The notes beneath the pieces were generated by a model. The model was not told where the DNA came from and made no database searches. It saw only the letters and a program-made list of their open reading frames with translations. A stretch of DNA of 64,000 nt from Aureobasidium sp. EXF-3400 (lineage: Eukaryota; Ascomycota; Dothideomycetes; Dothideales; Saccotheciaceae): contig SWBL01000200.1 of the NCBI GenBank assembly GCA_024195585.1, forward strand, positions 29,011 through 93,010. Direction: 5' to 3'. The position numbers and the translations under genes are program-made. Positions 45,868 to 58,002 of the stretch are shown in pieces; position 1 is the stretch's first letter, and the number at the start of each line of letters is the position of its first letter.

Positions 45868-46019
45868 ACGCCTGGCCTGGACGCCCGACTTGCTCAACAG
45901 ACTTTCCTTACTTTCCATTCCTCCTCTCTTGTTGGTTCATGCTTGACTCATCATGCTGCCCTTTTTCCTTTCCCCAAGGTCCCCTATTCTTCTACTCTCT
46001 TATTCGCCAACTGCATCAT

Positions 46020-46192
46020 CTCTGTTCACAAAGATGCTTCTTGTTCCCTCCTCGCCAACAACATCAGCTCTGTTCGTCAGGCTTTTTGATTCTGTTTTCA
46101 CCAACAACATCAGGTCTGTGCACCAGGCTGTTTTCGCCTCACCAACTCCAACGGTCCCTCACCGATGCACCAGCGCTGTTCACAGGCCGCTG
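46020..46192 (+). repeat. imperfect about 45-bp tandem repeat
   Basis: About four diverged units sharing CCAACAACATCAG, then a TCTGTTC/TCTGTGC core, then CAGGCT. Lies just 3' of the RG-tail gene. Confidence 0.5.
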
Positions 46193-46712
46193 TGTTCGAT
46201 TGTTTGTTTTCAACACGTCTAGCAGACTTTTGATCGAGGATCTTATGCGGATTCCTTACCTTATGTTCTTTCCCTCCTCAAGCACCATGCAAGTCGGGAT
46301 CTTTACCAAGCGTTATCAAAGCCCTCTTGTCTGCTCTTACACATCGGTCTCATCATATGTCTTACCCGTTGCCCTCTATCATTCTAGACAGACGTCAGGT
46401 TCAGAATCAAAACGCTTTTCTCACTTCCATCTTACCGTGCCTTGGTATCATGAATATTTTCTACTTCATCCCATCAATTAGTAAAACCAAGCAGCATAAT
46501 CATCACGGCAGGTCAGCTTCCTATCACTTGAAAGCTGATGAGAAAAATGAAAGCCAATGCCGACGAGGGTGATGACAATCAAACCGACTTTTTATCCAGA
46601 TACGGCAGTATCTCCGTTTGGCAGACACTGTCGTGGTATAGCTGTACGAATGCATGATGTCTCCAAGGTAAGATCATACGTATGAGGAGAGGCTTCTTTG
46701 CGAACGATCTCT

Positions 46713-47048
46713 TTAGCCAGACTCCTTTTGAAGAAGTGACTGTACAGTTGCATTGTAAGCTATAGCCATGCTTACCAGTGCGAGACACATGACCTGAATG
46801 CTGGTGGAAACCTTGAGATCCTCGAAGACTGCCGCAAGTCTCAACAACGCAGAATGACTGAATTGATGCTCTATCAGCGTATCGGTTTGGCCACCGGAAG
46901 AGTCTTTCGGGTATTCTATCCTTCCATGGAAGAATCTGATGTCGTTCTGAAGTACTGCTAGACCTGTATCAAACGACGTTGTCCTTGCCTGGAGAAGGTT
47001 TGCTGACAGCAAATGTTTTGCATCTTGATAACAGACGGCTACAGGCAT
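46713..47048 (-). CDS. possible small protein or gene remnant
   Basis: 111 codons with mixed, protein-like composition (LLQARTTSFDTGLAVLQNDIRFF, LLRLAAVFEDLKVSTSIQVM) and a hydrophobic C-terminal helix (VMCLALVSMAIAYNATVQSLL). No homologue recognised and no upstream exon found. Confidence 0.25.
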   Translation of the reverse strand: MPVAVCYQDAKHLLSANLLQARTTSFDTGLAVLQNDIRFFHGRIEYPKDSSGGQTDTLIEHQFSHSALLRLAAVFEDLKVSTSIQVMCLALVSMAIAYNATVQSLLQKESG

Positions 47049-47694
47049 TCAATATTTAATCTGCAGCATGTTTCACCGCCACACACACCAGTCATGCTCA
47101 AGATAACTTGATGAGATGTCAGTCGTTGAACGCTGCAGGGATGATTGGATGTGGTTGATGAAGACTTCGGTTGAAACATGACTCGGAAGCCAAGCCCGGT
47201 CGGCTTCTGCCCTTGAACTCTACCGCCACCAGAATCCTTCAAGCCTTGGATGAACTTCAACCCTGGACCATTGATATCATTGTTGATCACATTCGTTGAG
47301 TGGTGTCGCTCTCTCCGTATCTCTCAACACTAACATGACTTCTATGCTGGGCGCAATCGAGTTCAACTCTCGAGATAAATCACGCTGACATCACACGGAC
47401 CTCCTCGACGGAAAAATGGTATCCACCTGCAGATCTGGAGAACGACTGGGCACAAGACCCACACTTATTTCTCCATGAGGGTTTCTCCGCCCATTTGAGG
47501 GGACGGATTCTGTGGAGGTGACATGGAGGTCGCGGAGAGGGCACAGCACGCTATCGGTAAGTCAGCCCTCAACGGACTGAGTGGGAAGGTTCGGCGACTG
47601 GATTAAATATGTCTGATCTCCTTGAGGCTCGTGTTGTTCCTACTTTCCATCTCTCTGGCTACGCAGAGTCTTCGACATTGGAACATTGCACAAT

Positions 47695-49489
47695 ATGGCG
47701 AATGCGTTTTTCAAAAACCGCAGGGTTTACTTGTTGACCCTGGTGGCCTATATGGTAGGTATCTTAACACTTGTTTCACGCGGATGAAATTTCTGACAAA
47801 CATTACAGGGTTCCTTCCTCTTCGGCTACGATACTGGTGTCATGGGATCTGTTCTGGAACTGGAAAGCTTCAAGAATGACTTTGGCATGGCTGCTTCGTC
47901 GACAGGCTTCAAAAACGGCAGAAACGCAGAGATCTCGTCGAACGTCGTGTCGCTACTCACCGCTGGATGTTTCTTCGGCGCCCTTGCTGCACCATGGTTG
48001 AACGAACGTCTTGGTCGCCGTTACTCCCTTATGATCTTCAGTCTCATCTTCATGGTTGGCGCTGCTGTGCAGACTGGAGCTTCACATGCCATTGGTACCA
48101 TTTATGGTGGTCGTGTCATCGCTGGTCTGGGTATCGGCGGTATGAGTGCCATCACACCTGTCTTTGTCTCTGAGAACTGCCCTCCCGATGTTCGTGGTAG
48201 AATCTCTGGTCTCTTCCAAGAATTCCTGGTCCTGGGTGTTATGTTCAGTTACTGGTTGTGCTATGGAGTCAAGAAAAACATGGCTCCCACAACGATGCAA
48301 TGGCGCGTTCCGGTCGGTCTTCAACTCGTGCCTTCTGGAGTCATGTTCTGTGGTCTTTGGTTCTTGAAAGAGTCGCCTCGCTGGTTGGCGAAGAACGACC
48401 GCCATGATGAGGCTTTGGCCTCTCTCGCATATATCCGCTGTGTGCCTACCGATGATCCTGAAGTTCTTCAGGAGCTTGCTGAGATTCGTGCATCTGTGGA
48501 GGAAGAGTTCTTGGCTATCGAAGGTCTCAGCTGGAAGGAGTGTCTCAAGCCTGGATATCGTGAACGCTTCGGCCTCGCGTTCTGCATTATGTTCTGGCAG
48601 CAGTGGAGTGGCACAAATTCGATCGGCTACTATGCGCCGCAAATATTCTCTTCGGTGAGTGCTTAATCTAGTCGGTATAGAAAAGATGTCTGGGATGGAC
48701 GCTCAAGTCTTTTTTTTTCTCTTTTCTTTTTTCTCTTCGGAAACGCGATCATACTAATACGGATACAGGTCGGTCTCACGGGTGGCAACACTTCACTTTT
48801 CGCGACCGGTATTTATGGCACTGTCAAAGTCATTGCTACAGGTATATTCCTCATCGTCGGTATTGAGCGCTTCGGTCGCAAATGGCCGCTGGTTGCCGGC
48901 GCGTGGTGGATGGCAGCATGCATGTTCATCATCGGTGCTCTTCTGGTCTCTTTCCCACCAGACCCCAATGCTGGCTCTGTGAGCTCCCCTTCCATTGCCA
49001 TGGTAGTGATGATTTATCTGTATGTTATTGGCTACAGCGCTAGTTGGGGTCCGGTACCGTGGGTGTACGTGGCAGAGATCTTCCCAACGAGGTTAAGAGC
49101 GTATGGTGTTGGTTTGGCTTCTGCGACTCAGGTTTGTAGTGTCTCTTTCGCGTGGCTATTGTTCCGAAGATACTAATTCGCTATAGTGGTTGTTCAACTT
49201 CGTCGTCACAAAAGTCACACCCGCAGCCATTAACAGCATTGGGTGGCGTACATTCATTATGTTCGGCTGCTTCTGTACAGCTATGGGAGTGTTCGTTTTG
49301 ATATTCCTCAAAGAGACTACAGGTCGCAGTCTGGAAGAGATGGATATTTTGTTTGGAGCTGTCACGCCGGAGCAAAGGAAGAAGGACGTTGAATTGGCTG
49401 TCGCGGAGGAATACAAGGCTGACCCACATGCTGAACACGTTGATCGTATCGAGGAGCAGCAGGTGTTCAAGGATAGAGACGTCAAGTGA
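47695..49489 (+). CDS. MFS sugar transporter (hexose/quinate type)
   Basis: Plasma-membrane sugar-porter MFS protein, 523 aa. Exons 47695-47754, 47809-48654, 48769-49131 and 49187-49489 join in frame; two introns carry TACTAAT branch sites. Seen: GSFLFGYDTGVMGSV (TM1), NERLGRRYS (A-motif), GRVIAGLGIGGMSAITPVFVSE, PPDVRGRISGLFQEF, RVPVGLQLVPSGVMF, and LKESPRWLAKNDR (PESPR-type motif). Also FWQQWSGTNSIGYYAPQIF, GIERFGRKWPL, WGPVPWVYVAEIFPTRLRAYG and FLKETTGRSLEEMDILFG. All hallmark motifs are intact. The VGLTGGNTSLFATGIYGTVK segment recalls fungal quinate permeases as well as hexose carriers, so the substrate is open. Confidence 0.95.
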
Positions 49490-50379
49490 ATTTCCATTGC
49501 AAGCTTACAAGGAAGATAGAGGGATTATAGACGGTTTGTAAAGATCAGTATAGACGGACATGACTAAACCCACCGAACATAAATGTATGAAGATCTACCG
49601 AACATCACTCCTGAGCTTTGGTGTTGTCGGCATGTCAGATAGGCCTTGTCATCGTGTGTGTTCACCGACTTTGCTCACCTCTCCTCCCACCGTATCGCAG
49701 CCGTATTCGAAAACAGCCTATCGCTCTACCGGTGAGAGAGGCTTGATAACAAGTAAAGGCCGCGCGTTTCAGCCATCTGAGACCCTCAACAAGCCAGAGA
49801 GCTATCGCCTTCTTTCCAGGCTATCACTTGACCATTGAACTCCGAATGCATCAATTGTAGCGATGTGTACCTTCGCAAGAACTTCCTTAACGAGAAGAGA
49901 AGCGCATAAATAGCACAAAGATTGCATAGATGTGCAACAGAGGTGGGCTTGGCGTCGTCACAGGCCGTTGTCTATGAAACTGGGGAAAGCACAGGGCTGG
50001 AATCAAGGGACAGGAAATGCACGCAAATGAGCGTATCCCATACGGTCGCGTGTTCATTCCAAGCAGGCATATGTTGTGAGAAGGAAGCGATAGAAGGCCA
50101 ACTCACGGACAGTCAGCTCTCGCAAGGACTACCACAAGCTGGCGAGCGCAAAAATCGATATTTCGGACACGGACATGGTAAGGATCCGAAGAGTCGGCGA
50201 TTTGAGAAAAGGCCCGTTGGCTCGCGGGATTCGCGAGGGCTGACATAACTGGCACCTTCTGTGCTCATCCCTGGATTTCTGTATCTTTTGACACAAAACC
50301 ATTCCTAGGGAAACACGTCGTCTTTGCTGCTGGATGTTGCCACTGTAATCATTCGCATCTTCAAAGGTAGAAGGGAAGA
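49490..50379. other. intergenic
   Basis: 890 nt between the permease and the oxysterol-binding protein gene. Short ORFs only. Presumed promoter of the latter. Confidence 0.5.
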
Positions 50380-53300
50380 ATGGAGAATCTACAGATCCAT
50401 TCGAGGGTGAGTTGATGCAGGCAGTCGCGGTCAAAGCCCGGACCGAACCGAAAGTGTATACAAGTTGCGAGGCTGACGGCGACAATAACAGAGCTACATT
50501 GTGCGCTGGGTGCACGTCAACGAGGGACATTCGATCGGATGGAGTGTGCAGCCGCACAAGAAAAGCATCAACTTTGGCATCTTCAAACATCCTGGAACAA
50601 AAAATGGCCTGGCCCCTGGAATGCCCACCTCGTCCTCTGCCACCCTCGACCCTCCGCCGAGCGCTCATAGCAACGATGAACCCATGAACGATGGACGAAA
50701 AAGAAGAGGATCGGTCGCCAAGCACGAGGCCAGTACCGTCATGGAGAAACTACACAGCATTGGCTTGCGCTGTGTTGAATGGGTGGGCAATTGCGAGGCT
50801 GATAAAGTCAGGGTGGGCACCTACGACGTTGCCCCTGGACAGGGAGGCATGTACGGTCTTGTTTTCGACAACACCTTCAGCAAGACCGTCTCCAAGACTG
50901 CCACTCTCGTCCTCATGACCCATCCTACCAACGCTCCGCCAAAGTCTAGAGCTCAACTCAAGGCTCAATCGAGTTCGTCGAACCTCAAAAACAGTCCGCG
51001 CATTTCTACCACACCAGGGGCTTCTGTCGAGTCGCTGGGGAAAGAGTTGGAAAACACACAGGCTGCAAAGGCGCCTAGGCCTTCGTTTCACCAATCACTT
51101 GCGCCGCACGATGTCCACAGCGGCACTCTAGGCAAGCGTCGCAGAAAGAAGGGTCAGGGTTATGCTCGTCGTTTCTTCTCTCTCGACTTTACCTCTGGAA
51201 CCCTGTCCTACTATCGCAACAGTCATGCCTCGGCTTTGCGTGGCGCCGTGCCTCTGTCATTGGTCGCTGTCGGTTGTGACTCCAAAACTCGCGAGTTTTC
51301 TGTCGATTCTGGTGCCGAGGTCTGGCATCTCAGAGCTAGCAATCAGAAAGACTTCGACGAGTGGAAAGAGGCGCTTGAACGTGCTTCAGCGACTGCTGTT
51401 TCTGGTCCTTCGACTCCGGCTGTCTTTACTCAGAACAAAAGCCCCTTTTCTGGTGCTTCGGACGCTGTAACGTCTATCGAATGGGAACGTGCTGAAGAAA
51501 TTGTCAGCAGGATTTCTGGTTCTCGTGATGCTTTGCGCAGACTTGCTCAGGACACTGATGTCAAGATTTCACCTTCTGTTGCCGTCGCTTCACCGAGCGC
51601 TTCTTCTATCGAGTCATCTGCAAACCCTTTCTTCGCTGATGCCGATACAGCTTCCACGAGCACATCATCTGAGCGACTGCCATTTTGGAAACGCAAGCCT
51701 AGTACAGCTAGCAAGGATGCTCCTGCATTCAAGCGCAAGACCTCTGGCCAGCAGCTCGAGGTTCCTCATGGTTCTGCCGCTACTTCTCATCCAACCTCCC
51801 CAGTGCCGAGCTACTCTACCAAACGGCCTCATACCGCATCCATCACCATGCAAGAGACTCACGAACGATGCTTAGCACTTCTCCGTGACCTAGATAACGT
51901 GGTGAACGACTTCTCTGCTCTACTCGCAGAGTCAAAAGCTCGTCGTATGCCCGTGAATCCGAACCTGCTTGCTCCTGCTGCTTCTCGTCTATCCATCGAC
52001 TCGGTATCTTCGCAAGAATTCTTTGACGCGGAGGATGCTCCATCCCAACTTTTGTCAATCAGGAGATCTAGCGAAGCCAGTCATGAAGATGACCAAGACT
52101 TCCAAGACATCACTTCTAACGGAGACGATTCTGACACAAGCAGCGATGTAGGAGATGCTACAGAAATTTCAAACGACACAACTACTGCAGCCGGCCAGAT
52201 GTCTCTTTTCCCTGCTAAACCAGTAGCGTTGACTTCACCGCTACCAAAGGTCTCTTATCGCACGACTATACCACCACCCAAGCAACCTCCTCCCTCACTT
52301 ATTGGTTTCCTCAGAAAGAATGCTGGAAAAGATTTGAGTACTGTCAGCATGCCTGTTACTGCAAACGAGCCACTCTCAGCTTTACAGCGTCTTGCCGAAC
52401 CTTTCGAATCTGTTGATCTACTACACAAAGCTTCATCACTGTCATCACCAGATCAAGCTCTGGATCGGCTTGTGTACATCGCGGCATTTGCGATTTCCAA
52501 CTTCGCCAGCAATCGTGTCAAGGAAAGAGCGATCCGCAAGCCTTTCAACCCCATGCTTGGTGAGACTTACGAACTGATCCGTCCAGATCTTGGCTTCCGC
52601 TTTGTGTCTGAGAAGGTGTGTCACCGACCAGTGCGCATGGCCTTCCAAGCCGATGCTCTGGACTCAGCATGGTCATTGTCTCAATCCCAGCAACCAACTC
52701 AGAAATTCTGGGGTAAGAGTGCAGAACTCAATACGGAAGGCAAGATGAGATTGGTGCTACATAACGTGAACGGGGAGAAGTATTCTTGGACATTGGCAAC
52801 TTGTTTCCTCCGCAATGTGATTGCAGGCGAGAAGTACGTTGAGCCTGTCGAAAGCATGACTATCGTCAATGAAACCACTGGATCAAAAGCCGTTGCCACT
52901 TTCAAAGCTGGAGGCATCTTTTCCGGTCGCAGTGAAGAAGTAACAACGCAATTCTACAATGCTTCTTCGGCATCACCACTAGGACCTGCTTTAGTTGGCA
53001 AATGGACAGAAAGCCTTTCGCGTACCGACAACGGCGAAACAGTCTGGACAGCTGGCCCTCTTGTCCCGAATGCACCCAAGGTATACGGATACACCTCGTT
53101 TGCAGCCTGTCTCAATCAACTCGACGACAATGAAAAGAATGCAATCGCACCCACTGACTCACGTCTACGCCCCGACCAACGCGCTCTCGAAGACGGCAAA
53201 ACAGATGAAGCAGAAGCCCTCAAAGCTCGTCTGGAAGAACGACAAAGAGCTAGAAGAAAGGTCTTGGAAACACATGGTGTGGAGTGGAAACCGAAATTCT

Positions 53301-53425
53301 TTGATCTGGTCAAGGGAGAGGAAGGAGATGAAGAGGTTTGGAGATTGGTTGGGGGCAAACATGGGTATTGGGAGCGTAGAGACAAGGGTGATTGGAAGGA
53401 TGTGGAGACTGTGTTTGAGACTTGA
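50380..53425 (+). CDS. Osh3-like oxysterol-binding protein (GOLD-PH-FFAT-ORP)
   Basis: Lipid-transfer protein at ER contact sites, 986 aa. A short first exon (50380-50406, MENLQIHSR) joins 50492-53425 to give SRSYIVRWVHVNEG, completing the GOLD-like N-terminal domain; donor GTGAGT, acceptor AACAG. Then: PH domain (about 221-312, ARRFFSLDFTSGTLSYYRNS to DFDEWKEALERA), Ser-rich linker, FFAT motif EFFDAED near 517 for binding VAP/Scs2, and an ORP lipid-binding domain from about 600. RKPFNPMLGETYEL is present. The family signature is EKVCHRPV where canonical ORPs have EQVSHHPP, so one His of the HH pair is Arg. The whole domain order equals yeast Osh3. Role inferred: sterol/phosphoinositide exchange and PI4P control. 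Confidence 0.93.
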
Positions 53426-54600
53426 GATTGCTATATGCAGGGCAGAAGGTGCTAGTTGGATATGTGGGGGCAAGCTTGTCGTTTGCTGGATAGCTTTCCC
53501 CGAGCTTAGCTGGAGAGAGACAGACAATCAGACGATATTCATCCATCACTCCCTTCTCGTGATCTCTCTTCAATATTGCTTGTCGTGCTTGCGGCAATCT
53601 TTTTCTTTTGATCCTGTGCAGGCTCAAGGGGTTGTGTTTTCAGACTGTCGACGTTCTTTCCGCGATTGCTTTCATCTTCGTCTTTAACTCTTCCCCAATA
53701 TGCTCTACTCTTTTGCCATCCAGAGCAATCAAAGCACTTTCTGGGTCCCAGTGGTGGCGGATCTTCTGGTTGGGATATATAAGCTGCCATCCGCGCTATT
53801 TGTCTGGCCTTTTCGATCTCATCATCGCATACATATATCTACTGGCTCTTCATACCATGGCCCAGAGCTGTTCACACTTGACATCAATCACCGCGGGCAG
53901 TGGCTCGCACATCAGCACCGCCATCTTGTATCAATCTCATCTGGGATAACCACCCTCAGCAGTGGCAACGAGGTGGGCCATCACCATGACGATTTTCTGG
54001 CCTTTTTCTCCATCTGGAAGCGCAATCTTGCTACAAGCTTCGGATGTTTCCAGAGCTCTTGAGCTGGATGTATATAACATTGAGGCAGAGAGGACCTACG
54101 AGATCTGCACCAGTTCCTCACTGCTCACCGCCTGCTTCAAGAAGCTTCAGATTGTCATGGGTTTCAGCGGTTTCTAGGCCGTTGTTTTCTCAGCCTTTGT
54201 CATATCTTCTTGGTTATGATGCGCAGGCTGGTTACTACTATGCGTCGAGCAGCCTGCCTATGGTCACGGTAATCCAGCTGTCATCTACCTTATGGCCTGC
54301 AACATTACTAGCTATGGCAGTGCCCCCTGTAACACTTACCCTGCTGTCACCACTCAAGTTCAGCGCCACTCTCGCTCCCCAGCCAAACACCAGATTCCCG
54401 CTCAACATCGTCGCTAACCGTCGTCGCTCACCTCCCGATCTCAATCCCATCGCCCCTTCCTTCGCACCTGGCGCTGCTGAACTACGGCAGTACCCCATGG
54501 AACACTTAGCCTTCTCCTGGCGCTCTGATCATGCCATACGCCAGCCCCGCTGCCACTACTCAAGCCCCCACGGCTCTCGTACCACCTCATGATCCCGACC
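53426..54600. other. decayed or non-coding sequence
   Basis: 3' flank of the Osh3-like gene, then overlapping plus-strand frames (e.g. VSRALELDVYNIEAERTYEIC at about 54040-54110) that look like short coding fragments in different frames. No intact gene. Confidence 0.4.
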
Positions 54601-55080
54601 TTCGCTGCCAACATCATCTCCTTCAAAGCTTCGTTGGTTCGCATGTGCTTCGGAAGCCCTTTCTTGATGCTCCATCTGAGCGACTACGACAACACCAGCA
54701 TCTTCCCTCACCTCCGTACCCTACCAGCTCTCGACTACCTATACCTCAAGTTCCACAACAAGATCCTCAGAGACGAAGACCTGGCGCATCTTACTCCTCT
54801 GGAGCAACACGGATCCCTCGGACTGAAGCAAAGTTCTTCAATACTTCGATGATACGTCTAGACCTGTTTGCCGCTATCTTGGGCTCTCTACATGTCTTGG
54901 CATCGTTTACCCTATATGCTTCGCACGCCTCCGGTGATCAGTTTCTGCTTGCGCTAGGACGCGGTTATCATGCTTTGCGCTACCTCACTCTCGATAGTCT
55001 CTTCATCCTTGAGCCCCTAGATGCTCAGGTCGGAGTCTCGTTACCGCTGTCCAATGATTCTGGAACTGGGTCGTGTTGAT
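54601..55080 (+). pseudogene. leucine-rich F-box/LRR-like fragment
   Basis: Two adjacent frames read LSDYDNTSIFPHLRTLPALDYLYLKF and then LFAAILGSLHVLASFTLYAS, GYHALRYLTLDSLFILEPL. The leucine spacing is that of LRR or F-box-associated repeats in fungi. The frame changes between them and no start or stop logic holds. Likely remnant. Confidence 0.4.
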
Positions 55081-55453
55081 TCTACAGCGCCTCTTCTCTG
55101 GCAATCACAGATATAGAGGCGCCCTGTACAACATCACAGCCAGATCTGGCCGGATCGCAAGACAATCTTTAGAGATGCTGCACTCGTGTTCCTTGCTACA
55201 AGGGCACAGCCATGATCTTTTACCCTGGCTTTGCTCACGGCTCTACTGGTCCTGCCACTCGTGAGAGAATTATCCTACTCTGCTCTCTTGGTTCGTCAAA
55301 GCCATCGTCAATGCCATGCTCGTAGTCCCTCAAATCTCCTTTGTCACCGCAATTACTGAGAGTAACTGTCGCACCCTCGGCTTGGACGAAAGCCTTCCCG
55401 TCAACGCTACAGAGAAGATGTCTTTCAGCCAGCGTGTCAGGCACAACATCTAA

Positions 55454-56113
55454 GTGCTCAGACACCAATTGCTCAGACGCCAGCGTGTTCTGGTCCGCGA
55501 CTACGATACCAATTTGCGACCATGGGGTTCGCGTGGTTTCTGGTACTGCTGCACTCAGGCAGTCAAACTTCGCTCTACTCACAGTGATCTTTCTCACGCT
55601 CTGAAGACTCCTTCTGGTCTCCCCCACATGTGTAGTAGCTCTCATACCTCTTCTCTTCGGTCAATCAAATTTGATTGGGCTAAAAACAAGAATGTCGCCG
55701 TCAGGGGTGCTGACCTCGTGGCCCTTGCCAGGGTTCCCCGTCTGCTCTCTCATTCGTACCTGCTTGACTCCAAAAACATGCTCCTAAGCCGCAGTACCTT
55801 TGCTACTAAAGTCATGTACCTAATGCACAGTGGTAAACTCCTTGAGTCCGAGAGTACCCTCAATCTCTAGATAGAGCGACTTTCCTGCACCATGACACAA
55901 GCACAGATCATGTGGCAGCTGTACAGCACTATCATCTCCGTTCGCTGGTTCATCATCGAGGGAGAGCTAGAGCCTGATCCAAAACAGTCTTCCCTCGGTC
56001 AGAACTACTGGTCCGCAGTCAGTAGTCGTCACGCAATCATCCTGGAGTCGTTTGACGACCACCTCTGCAGAGGCGCGCAAGAGGGCAAGATCGCAATCGA
56101 TCATAGAAACTAA
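55454..56113 (+). pseudogene. protein-coding remnant with one in-frame amber
   Basis: One frame runs VRDYDTNLRPWGSRGFWYCC ... RSIKFDWAKNKNVAVRGADL ... ESESTLNL, then TAG (55868-55870). It continues without frame change as IERLSCTMTQAQIMWQLYST ... AIILESFDDHLCRG to a TAA. Sustained, plausible protein sequence on both sides of a single stop points to a recently broken gene or fragment. Family not recognised. Confidence 0.45.
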
Positions 56114-56670
56114 GATACTTATTCCATTGGAACTTCCGTGGTGGTTCCAACACCACTAAGAAGTGCAAGTACATCTTTCAAGCATCACACAACTCAACTT
56201 CCCAAGTGTTGATCTTCGTTCTCGATGGAATTTCCAGCCACGTTCTTGATGGTCATCTTGCATAGCCTGCTGGTGCTTTCCAGGAGCAGCGTGAGCTTCC
56301 GCTGAATCCTGCTCGCATTGGACAAGAAGCATAGTTTCAGTAAAAGCTCCACGGACTATGAATCAGATGCGGACGCTCCAAATCCCCTCGTCATCACCAA
56401 AAGCTTCAGAATTATCCTGTTGTTGGTCATCGATACCACCACAGCCTGGAACCAGCTCCATGGCCTTTCATTCTACATGTTTCGACAACGATTCGCGCTG
56501 CCAGTCTGGTCTTACATCTAATAATCGCGTATATGACCCTTCTGGCTCATCATGTTCATCAACACCGTATGGTTTGACCATGAAGTTGAGTTCGATAGAT
56601 CCCCACTCAGGTCTTCCCATACTCTCTGGTTTCTTATACGGCCATTGAGCCGTGGTAGACTGGACGGAAG

Positions 56671-57219
56671 GTGTTCAACTTATACAAGGTCGAGAACGCC
56701 TGCCTCAATGTGCAATGCACCTCAGGACTGTTGTGCAGCTGTCCACAACCTTTGTACGAGCTCTATGACAGCTTGGTCTGCAACTTCAAACCATCCAACC
56801 TTGGACAAAATGGATTCATTCGGTCTTGTTCTCAGCTTGAAGGTGTCCCTTGGTTCGACATCAATCAGCTTGGGCCAGCAATTTGTATAAGTCTACCTCG
56901 TGTCAGCGATTTGGAATGCGAGTCATCATCTGTATGCGACAGAACGGTCGAGCAGTTATCCACCATCTTTGTGCCGACTTTGATACAGCTGATCGTCCAA
57001 GATGATGCCGCCAGTCATTGGGAAGAAGGCGTTCAAATTCAATCTCAACTTTGGGGCGTCTCATGGTTGTTATGGCTCGAGCCCGGTTCTTACTCCTATC
57101 ACACTGGTCTATGGATCGACACCGCCACTTTTGAGCACTTCGTCCACACCGTAAAACACCTTGAATCTGTCTTCCTTGGCACTGAGAATGCACACCTCTT
57201 GAAAGCATTCTCCTTGTGA
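56671..57219 (+). pseudogene. ORF fragment of unrecognised family
   Basis: 182 codons: N-terminal Cys-rich piece (CLNVQCTSGLLCSCPQPLYEL), then DRTVEQLSTIFVPTLIQLIV, WLLWLEPGSYSYHTGLWIDT and FEHFVHTVKHLESVFLGTEN. The last element is echoed in the next fragment, indicating an internal duplication. No start context or domain. Confidence 0.4.
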
Positions 57220-57278
57220 TTTGACATCATGCCTCTAGCTCGCATTTATTACCTTAGGCAGCAGTTTACACAGTCGTA

Positions 57279-57583
57279 ACGCCACCGAGAACTTCATCAA
57301 CACCACAAAACATCTCAAACCGATATCACTCGGCAGCAAAAATCAACACCTTCTCGTCGACGCACTTGCTCCCCTCCTTAAAATCGTCAAGACCACCATC
57401 GGCTCTGACTGGGAAGATTATGCCATGATTCTGGGAAAGCTCGAAAAGTTTCTGGGAACTGCAATCCACTTGAAGATCACAATCGGTACCAACGACACCG
57501 AACAGCGCCACCTCAACATGATGGCTCTGTTCATTGAAATTGCAAAGATGGCCATCATCGTCATCAGCCGCAAGCGCCGATAA
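57279..57583 (+). pseudogene. fragment repeating the end of the preceding ORF
   Basis: ATG-less frame ending in TAA at 57581-57583. It reads FINTTKHLKPISLGSKNQHL then LVDALAPLLKIVKTTIGSDW, KLEKFLGTAIHLKITIGTND, ending VISRKRR. FINTTKHLKPISLGSKNQHLL aligns with FVHTVKHLESVFLGTENAHLL of the 56671-57219 ORF, so the two are copies of one unit or adjacent halves of one decayed gene. Confidence 0.45.
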
Positions 57584-57715
57584 TGTCGCTACTTATATAT
57601 ATCCTGGAGATGTCTCGTTTAAATTGTCTCCCCGCTGATCTTTTCAACTGCCATGACTATGCCTGCCGGGTCGATCAGCCGCCCAAGAGTGACATCGAGG
57701 ATTCTCTCCTGAAGA

Positions 57716-57913
57716 TTGATGGTAGTAGATCTCTCTGTCCATGCTCCCACTCCCGAAGTTGATGCTGACCTGATCTTAGACAACACGAATGTCTCTCGTC
57801 GCGTCAACCAGAGATCGAACACACGCGGCCTACGCGTTACTTGCGAGGCTTGCCGAAAGCTAAAGATCAAATGCTTTTCCCAAGGTGACGGAAAGCCATG
57901 CGAGAAGTGCTAG
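57716..57913 (+). pseudogene. zinc-cluster module, copy A (truncated by stop)
   Basis: Reads VNQRSNTRGLRVTCEACRKL, then KIKCFSQGDGKPCEKC, then TAG. Five Zn(II)2Cys6 cysteines are present (C-x2-C-x6-C-x8-C-x2-C); the sixth is lost to the stop. Closely similar DNA recurs at 59185-59290 and 59291-59410. Confidence 0.65.
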
Positions 57914-58002
57914 AGCTCCTTATCCAAAGAGAGCAGTCATTACATTCAACCATTCGGGACAAGCCTTTCTCAACCTGAAGGCTTACCGCACACCACTCAC
58001 GA

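Larger units (their letters stand above)
45868..47694. other. 1.8-kb region, mostly non-coding
   Basis: Contains the imperfect repeats near 46020-46190 and one possible small minus-strand gene at 46713-47048, both listed separately. Otherwise no coding signal. The last 300 nt are the promoter of the sugar permease. Confidence 0.45.

Noticed and set aside
45939..46481. 180-codon plus-strand ORF rich in Phe/Ser/Leu
   Set aside because: Composition comes from CT-rich repeats in the 3' flank; no coding features.
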